This document shows, in pieces, positions 57,991 to 64,000 of a DNA stretch of 64,000 nt (positions within the stretch are counted from its first letter, which is position 1; each line of letters opens with the position of its first letter). The translations under genes were made by a program, and so were the position numbers. Origin of the DNA: Excoecaria cochinchinensis (Eukaryota; Streptophyta; Magnoliopsida; Malpighiales; Euphorbiaceae); NCBI GenBank assembly GCA_947683425.1, contig CANTUQ010000031.1, positions 3,049,001-3,113,000 on the forward strand, in the 5' to 3' direction. Under the pieces are notes generated by a model. It saw only the letters and a program-made list of their open reading frames with translations. It was not told the origin of the DNA and made no database searches.

Positions 57991-59768
57991 TTGTCAATCT
58001 ACAATAAAAATTTTAGCAAGATTAAATGAGGTCTTATTTTATAATCCCACAAACCGAATTAATATCCCTTTAAATAATTCGCGTTAGTGATTTAAAGTGG
58101 GCCAAGATCCACTTTTCACAACAACTTATTAGTCAAGCTGAGCTTGTACACCTAACAAGTTAAGTTACTTAGGTAGGAGAAACTCCAATCATGTCTCGTA
58201 CATGACTCTTGGATCAAATGGGTTAACATCTTAAGATGTTATAGCACAAACCCATTTATTAGTTGCCTAGGTACGAGCATCCCTTTCCATGTTAAGTCTA
58301 ACCTACATTCACAACCCATGCCTCACAAAGATAATCGAGCGTATCTAGGACTCCCAGTCTACGTTATCGATGATCGATGCCTTGACATGTTTCGAATTAG
58401 GAAGGCAACTTTGTGACTTACTATTATTATTAGGGATTCAATTTATTACGGCTTACATGGCATACGCTTTGTCATCCATTCATAGCAAGCATATATATGT
58501 ATATATATAAATAATTGCATCAAGTAAAGCGTGACAAACATGGGCCCCAAAAACCTACAACTAAGATTCTATACTATTACATAAGAATCTTCGAGTTGGG
58601 CTTCTTTGCTCCGGTGGGCTTCACCTTTGATTTACAAAGTCTTCAAGTAAATTCTATTCTAAGAAATTAATGAAACTTTTACAATAAAACATAATGGCTC
58701 GCAGGCCATAATTAATTAAAAACAGGGCCCATGAATGCATCATGCATATCCATTCATCACACCAAACTAGCAAATAAATATACATAATATTCATGGATCA
58801 AACAAAGTCCAATTTTAATTAATTTAGCCAAGTCTCTTAATGGAAATTGTGTACTTGAACCTTTAAGAGATGACCCCATGATGGGCCTGGGCCGAGGCCC
58901 AATGGACTAAATCCTCTTATTGAATAAGTTCTCTTAAAAGCCCAAAACACAAACTAGTTAGATTTGTGCTATAAATCAACTCTAGTATAATTTCCAATTT
59001 TGCCATTATTAATTTTATGTCATATTGCCCATAAACATTAAAAATATATATAATATGTACCGACATGAATTAAAACATGAAGAACATATATATGATACAC
59101 GGCATACATATAAAAACAAACAAACAACAAAACTAGTTGTTAAATGCTTATGTGATGCCTCAAAAATGCACAAAAACTTAAATCAATTTTATGAGTCATT
59201 AAATAATTCAAAAATGGTCATAAAAATAGATTTAATATTTTGTACCAATCTGAACTAAATGTGTTTTTACCATTTTAATCAAATCAAAACAAACAATGTT
59301 GATTAAACATGTAACAAACACAAACAGGTCATTGTTTTAAGTGATATTAAAATTAATCAATTAAATCGTCATGGACCAGAAAAAAAACCAAATTTTAAAA
59401 ATGTCCAGAACAGATAATTAATCTTTAAAAACCACTTACAAACATGCCAAAAACGTTTTTACCTTTAATATTCAAAACTAGTTGTTAAACTAACAATTAA
59501 CATGCCAAAAAGCACCTAGTTTTAATATTAACATATACCATCAGGTATAATCATTTAAATCTGACCAATAACAGCTCCTAGAATATCTTAGGACAGAATA
59601 TTATCATGTCAAATTAAAAATAATACCTATCTAATCAATAAAAATCGTTTTTACACCAAAACAATGCAAAAAAAATCAAAACAGAAAATTTCAGCATTGC
59701 ATGTTTTCAAAGTAACGATTTTTAATTAATTATTTCATGCATCTAAAGCTCTAAAATAAGCATGTTTA
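57991..59768 (-). other. Untranslated leader of copia copy 2
   Basis: About 1.78 kb between PBS and ATG, AT-rich, colinear with 21664-23417 but with many small differences. No supported ORF. Confidence 0.7.
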
Positions 59769-59781
59769 GGCTCTGATACCA
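59769..59781 (-). other. Primer-binding site of copia copy 2
   Basis: Minus strand TGGTATCAGAGCC (initiator tRNA-Met), one base from the LTR. Confidence 0.92.
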
Positions 59782-59782
59782 T

Positions 59783-61465
59783 TGATGGAACATGGCATGA
59801 AATGAATATGATAATTACGCAGCGGAAAAACATGAAAAAGAATCATACATGCCAAGCAATTCCATGACAAGAATCGAAACATGCACTTTTAGGGTTTTTA
59901 AACTTACAACTTTAAATGCCAATTCCAAATTGAATTTGATGATGACCAGCAACTAAGATGAGTTTGTCCACCTTTGATCTTCACCACCAATGCCAAGGAA
60001 CAGCCTTTACGCCAATCCTCTCTATGTTCACACACACAATTGCAAGCTAGGCTTAAAACCGAGATTGCTAGCTCTCAATATATTAGTATAGTGTAAAGGG
60101 TAAGGATTGAAGCTACAAGCTTTTGTCTTACACTTCTATTTGATGCTTTTAATGCCTAATCACACAAGAAAGCAAGAAAGAATTCTTCTCCTTGTCAATT
60201 TCGGCCAAGAGGAAACTCATCACGTTTTTTTTTTCTTCCCTTCAAAACCGAAACTCTCCTCCTTTTCATCTCTTTCAATCCTTATCTACTTTTGAATTTT
60301 AAAACCTTAAGATATATCTCAATCAAACTAATCACTTAATCTGATTTAAAAGCCATTAGGATTTAATACTCAATTAACTTAATCAATATAATTAATTAAT
60401 TGAAATTAAACCATGTGGGCCGAATATATCCTCTCTCATGGACCAAGGTCCAATAGCACTTTTAATACCCCATTACATACATTAATTTGACTTTAATTAA
60501 AAGCCCAAATTAATGCCCAATACATTATTTAAATATTTTAAGCCCAATACTTTGTGTGCGATCCTATAGGTCCATTTAATGTTGGCAATGAATTAATGAA
60601 TTAATTCAAAGGCTATATATATTCTCTAGCAAGATATTATAGCATTCCAAATTAAATAAAAAATGCAAATGGCATTTGGTGACCTACTGCAATTTTGCAT
60701 AGTCCCTTACCCATAAATATCAGAATTAATATAAGGCATGGAACTAGTCATCCTTATATGTAAGTTAATTCCTTTCTTGATATTCCAGTGACACTGAACT
60801 CTCAGATAAATAATGGTTACTCATTATTTCATCTCGGTATGGCCATACACTTCCCAGTTCACTGATCAAGTGGCCGACGATATTTTCTCTCTTATAGAGA
60901 GGGGTAATCTCTTCACTTCTCTCATGCTCTCTGACATGAATCAATGTATACCCAAGCATACCCATACTAGTCACTCTGTTACAAGCACGTTAGGTGTATG
61001 TCAAAGTACACAGTAATTCATAAAGAGTTTCATAGAGATTTCAGGTCTAAGAACTTCGATACAAAACTTGCATATGAGAAACACTTATGACTCGTACCAT
61101 GTAGTGTTCTCATGAACGGATCGAATCCAGATACCATGTTCTCAACATGTATCTATGATCTCTGATTGACACTCTTGTCCTTATGTTCCGTAAGACCGAA
61201 CTCAACTTATCAGAGAGAGCATACTAGTCTTAATTCATTTGTTATTCCCATAACAATGACTGACTAGGGATATTTAGAATGAAGTCTCATTTGTTTCAAG
61301 GTCTTACAACCATGTGCCTCACACATGATAACTTAAACCGAAACAACATTCTTGGATAGTTCTATCAATTGATATGCACAGGAATTCAATGGATAAAACA
61401 AATGCCTCATTTATTAGCTAAAATGTTTTTATTACAATGTATTGGGGCTAGGGCTAACACTAACA
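59783..61465 (-). repeat. 5' LTR of copia copy 2
   Basis: 1683 bp, nearly identical to 52332-54013. Visible differences include an extra C near 60472, CTCTTCAC versus CCCTTCCC at about 60908, and single changes near 60130, 60223, 60723, 61094 and 61340. Confidence 0.95.
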
Positions 61466-62463
61466 GATGATTCAATATCATCCTCAGGAACCATCTTCCT
61501 TTCCCATTTAGGCCCTTAATCTGCCTTACTCTTTATCTTTTGCTTTTCTGGGTTAGAGATCTACTTACCATCAATGAGGTCTTGAACCCGATCCCTCAAA
61601 GTTCGATAATGATCTGTCAAATGCCCGGTGTGTTAATGGAAAGCACAATATTGTTCTGCCTTGTGATTGGGCTGCCCTTGGTTTCTGGTGGGCCTAGCCG
61701 GCAATGGCTGTAACAGTCCCTCCTTCATTAGCCTCACAAGGACCCAGGATAAGGATCTGCCTAAATTAGAATAGTGCCTCTGAGCCGCTTCAGTTGCTGA
61801 CACTTTCCCTATCCTTCGGGTACCACTGCTATTATTATATTAACCCACTCTTAGACTTGTGGGGCCAGCAATAGTCTTGTTGAGAGGCACCCGGGTAGTT
61901 GTAAGCTTGGACTTCATAATTTCTTCTTCAAGATTAGCTAGCTCATTTTTCATGCTTGAGGAACTAGGAATGCCCATTGATTGCGAAGGCTCTGGTCCTT
62001 CTGCCTTTCCTACTTGCTCTTGTAACTGTATTAAAGATCCATCCGATGTTTCACCTAAGCGCGGACTTGAGCCTGACATTAAATCATATTCTTCCCTTGA
62101 TACTTTACTCTTCAAAGCTTGCATCACTCCTAAAACGTCTTCCTTTTTAGGAGTAAAGTCATACTCTAGAGCAAGCTTCTTGCCTCTTCTTTGCTCAACT
62201 GGCAAAATAAAGTGTACCTTGACTCTTGGCTCGAAAGCAAATCGAAGCATTGCGGCCATCGCTGTATGAGCCTTCCTAACCATGGTCGGTTGAGCTTGGT
62301 TAAAAGCAGTCGCCATGAGTTGGGCTTGAAGAACGAGTGCCATGGCATCCATTCTTTCCTTAATCATGGACAACAACCTTTTTTCAAGCTCTTCGAACCT
62401 TCTACCCATCTCCTGGGCAACTAGGGCACAAGTCTCTTCAATCTATTGCAAAGGGTTAGCCAT
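61466..62463 (-). pseudogene. Tat gag, version beta, of element J
   Basis: ATG 62463 (MANPLQ, then TAG at codon 7). Next come EETCALVAQEMGRRFEELEK and KERMDAMALVLQAQ (about 62440-62335), a central variable acidic region and a TAA at about 61837. After that, HYSNLGRSLSWVLVRLM and LLQPLPARPTRNQGQPNHK lead to a CAFH-(stop)-HTGHLTD knuckle (about 61650-61615). The region from gag C-terminus to the pre-RT block is missing, so protease is lost. The N-terminal wording matches the second gag in D-E. Confidence 0.8.
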
Positions 62464-63547
62464 TTATAATGCCTGCGAATGCTCTGATAAGAATTGCCAG
62501 ATCTTTGTCAACCAACCTGAACTCTGATTGCTCTTTAAACAACTATTGGGATCCCAAAACCTCCTAGGTAAATGGTGTACAATGGTTTAAAAGTCAAAGG
62601 GTTAGAATGATGCATGAATGACATGTAATGCATGATCATGCTATGCAAATGGTCCTCGATGACTGAAAGATCAAGAGATTACAATGATACATGTGATGCA
62701 TGAAAAAAAGTGTACACAGGATGATATGTACATGTGAAAAATAATATACACATAAGAGTATATACATACACACAACAAAAATTATTATTTTTTATTTTTT
62801 TATATTTTTATGTGCATGAATGACATGTGATGCATGAATATGCAATGCAACATCCACAACCACATGCAAGTAGATAGATCCTTCCAACCTTATCACTCCC
62901 ACACACGAGATCGTGCAATCTCTTTCCTAAGTGGGCTTGATCCATGGGTTAACAGGGAACCCAATGGAAGCATATGGTACATGGTGGAAAACCGGTAGCA
63001 TAACACCTCTCATCTAATGAACATAAGTATGGGTTGTGATAATTGTGTATTCAGGCAATCAGATTAAGCTAGCATAGGCCTATCGGGGCATGAAAGCCTT
63101 TGATTAGGGGACCAACCAACTCATTTGTGTTTGTCTAATACAAAGTGATCTATACAGCAAGCATAGCATTAAGGTTCATACCACCTAGTGGAAGTATCTA
63201 CTTTTATTACATAAGCCTTGGCCAAGGTGATGATACTTTAGGTCTACCTAAGGATGGTCCCTACCAATGGGTCTAGCTCATCACGAGCATAACGACCAAT
63301 TGGGTCTCCATTTAATATACCAAATGTACGAGGATTGGGCTGGTGATTATCCTTAACACTTCCCTACATTGAGTGAATGTAAGATCGTGCTTCGGGAATG
63401 CACCGAGGTTAAAAGAGGGACCAAACTAGCATAGATCTAAGACTTTAATGATATGCTGTGCAATTTCGAAGAGGAATGAAACTTTTAAACTAAAACTCAA
63501 TTATATGTTTTAATCAAGGTACTTTCGAAGTGAAGTCTCAAGTAGGG
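62464..63547 (-). other. 5' leader of element J
   Basis: Non-coding, colinear with the other two Tat leaders (CCACCTAGTGGAAGTATCTA, GGATGGTCCCTACCAATGGG, TGGTGATTATCCTTAACACT on the plus strand). It contains an alternating TGTGATGCATGA/ACACATA tract at 62690-62830. Confidence 0.55.
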
Positions 63548-63565
63548 TCCCTAGTGAAGTCACCG
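63548..63565 (-). other. Primer-binding site of element J (mutated)
   Basis: Minus strand CGGTGACTTCACTAGGGA. It aligns with TGGCGACTCCACTGGGGA, with transition changes. Confidence 0.65.
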
Positions 63566-63566
63566 C

Positions 63567-64000
63567 TATGACGCGCGCAGAACGCCAGGGGCCTCGAAAA
63601 CCTGCTTTTAGGGTATTCGAGAAAGGTTCTTAGAACTTGTAAAGATTACAAGAGCGTCCATTTTGGGCAATAAGGAGGTGTTTTGGAGTCGCCACCTAAT
63701 AAAATATTGGAAAAGCTCATTTAACCTTGGTGAGCCTAATACAAGCGCATGCATCTATTTTGGGGAACAATGAGTATTTTGGAATTCCCATCCCAATAGT
63801 GCATTAAGATGGTTCATCTAACCCCGTTGAGCCTAAGATGACATAAATAGGTCTATCTTGGGCAGTAAGAGATATTTTGGAGTTCCCACCCTAATAGAAC
63901 ATTGGGATGGTTCGTCTAACCTCATTGAGCCTAAAACCAAAGAAGGTTCGGGACTTCCCATATATTCATGCCTTGATTAAATTATAATTTAATTTTGAAT
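63567..64000 (-). repeat. 5' LTR of element J, U5 end (runs off the window)
   Basis: Minus-strand end GCGCGCGTCATA. It is colinear with LTR H from 43943, including the three ~97-bp repeats. A perfect PBS-like TGGCGACTCC lies at 63685-63694 (minus). Truncated by the window edge. Confidence 0.8.

Larger units (their letters stand above)
52327..61470 (-). mobile_element. Ty1/copia element, copy 2, intact, TSD GATGA
   Basis: LTRs at 52332-54013 (3') and 59783-61465 (5'), about 1.68 kb, flanked by GATGA at 52327-52331 and 61466-61470. PBS, leader, a single uninterrupted gag-pol frame and PPT are all present. By eye the LTRs differ at about eight positions, so the insertion is recent. If plant rates near 1e-8 per site per year apply, that is a few hundred thousand years or less. 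It is the only apparently autonomous element in the window and shares family with copy 1. Confidence 0.95.
43943..64000 (-). mobile_element. Tat-like element J (minus strand), pol-deleted
   Basis: 5' LTR from 63567 rightward past the window end, PBS 63548-63565, gag 61466-62463, pol relics 50880-52331, antisense-ORF relic about 49660-50630, repeat-rich 3' UTR 46393-48420, PPT 46372-46392 and 3' LTR 43943-46371. The ends of the two LTRs that can be compared are colinear, including three U5 repeats, so they are a genuine pair. They differ often, so the insertion is old. Copia copy 2 is inserted between the gag and pol relics. Confidence 0.8.

Overview
This is eukaryotic, plant nuclear DNA. The window is almost entirely nested LTR retrotransposons. 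It holds Ty3/gypsy elements of two lineages (Tekay-like chromoviruses and Tat/Ogre-like elements) and two copies of one Ty1/copia family. I see no host protein gene, no rRNA gene, no tRNA gene and no CRISPR array. Multi-kilobase LTRs, tRNA-complementary primer sites, tandem RNase H in the Tat pol and many disabled reading frames fit pericentromeric or other heterochromatin of a large-genome plant, probably a eudicot. The species cannot be named from the sequence.

Layout, left to right. (1) 1-8095: 3' part of a plus-strand Tekay-like element, with pol broken by in-frame stops and then a 3' LTR from 3263. That LTR contains a solo LTR of a related family at 4637-6988 with a CCGCA target-site duplication. 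(2) 8096-8781 and 17361-17564: two pieces of a third Tekay-like LTR. They are split by a pol-less Tat element at 8782-17355, flanked by ACTGG on both sides, which carries two successive gag relics and two strikingly unlike LTRs. (3) 17565-43887: a minus-strand Tat/Ogre-like element. In its own direction it has a 5' LTR (41744-43887), PBS, gag, protease, RT, two RNase H domains, integrase, an antisense spliced ORF, an Athila-like sense ORF, a tandem-repeat 3' UTR, PPT and a truncated 3' LTR. It is interrupted by copia copy 1 (19919-29127, TSD CAGCC). (4) 43943-64000: a second minus-strand Tat element with a large pol deletion. It is interrupted by copia copy 2 (52332-61465, TSD GATGA), whose 1320-codon gag-pol frame is uninterrupted.

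Insertion order can be read from the nesting. The two minus-strand Tat elements are oldest. The Tekay-like LTR C broke the left one. The D-E Tat element and Tekay element A then entered C, and solo LTR B entered A. The copia insertions are young: their paired LTRs differ at only about seven or eight sites by eye. Copia copy 2 is the only element here that looks able to encode its own full protein set.

Most interesting non-protein signals. (a) Every gypsy LTR whose U3 region is present carries a CpG-rich array of short perfect inverted repeats at an equivalent position, and each family has its own motif. The same style of motif reappears in an internal, apparently bidirectional promoter (32440-32816) between two extra ORFs. 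(b) Tekay-like LTRs share two adjacent hairpins, one with a compensatory base-pair change. (c) All Tat LTRs carry a second copy of the primer-binding-site core inside U5. (d) The two Tat 3' UTRs have amplified different tandem repeats from a shared set of seed units.
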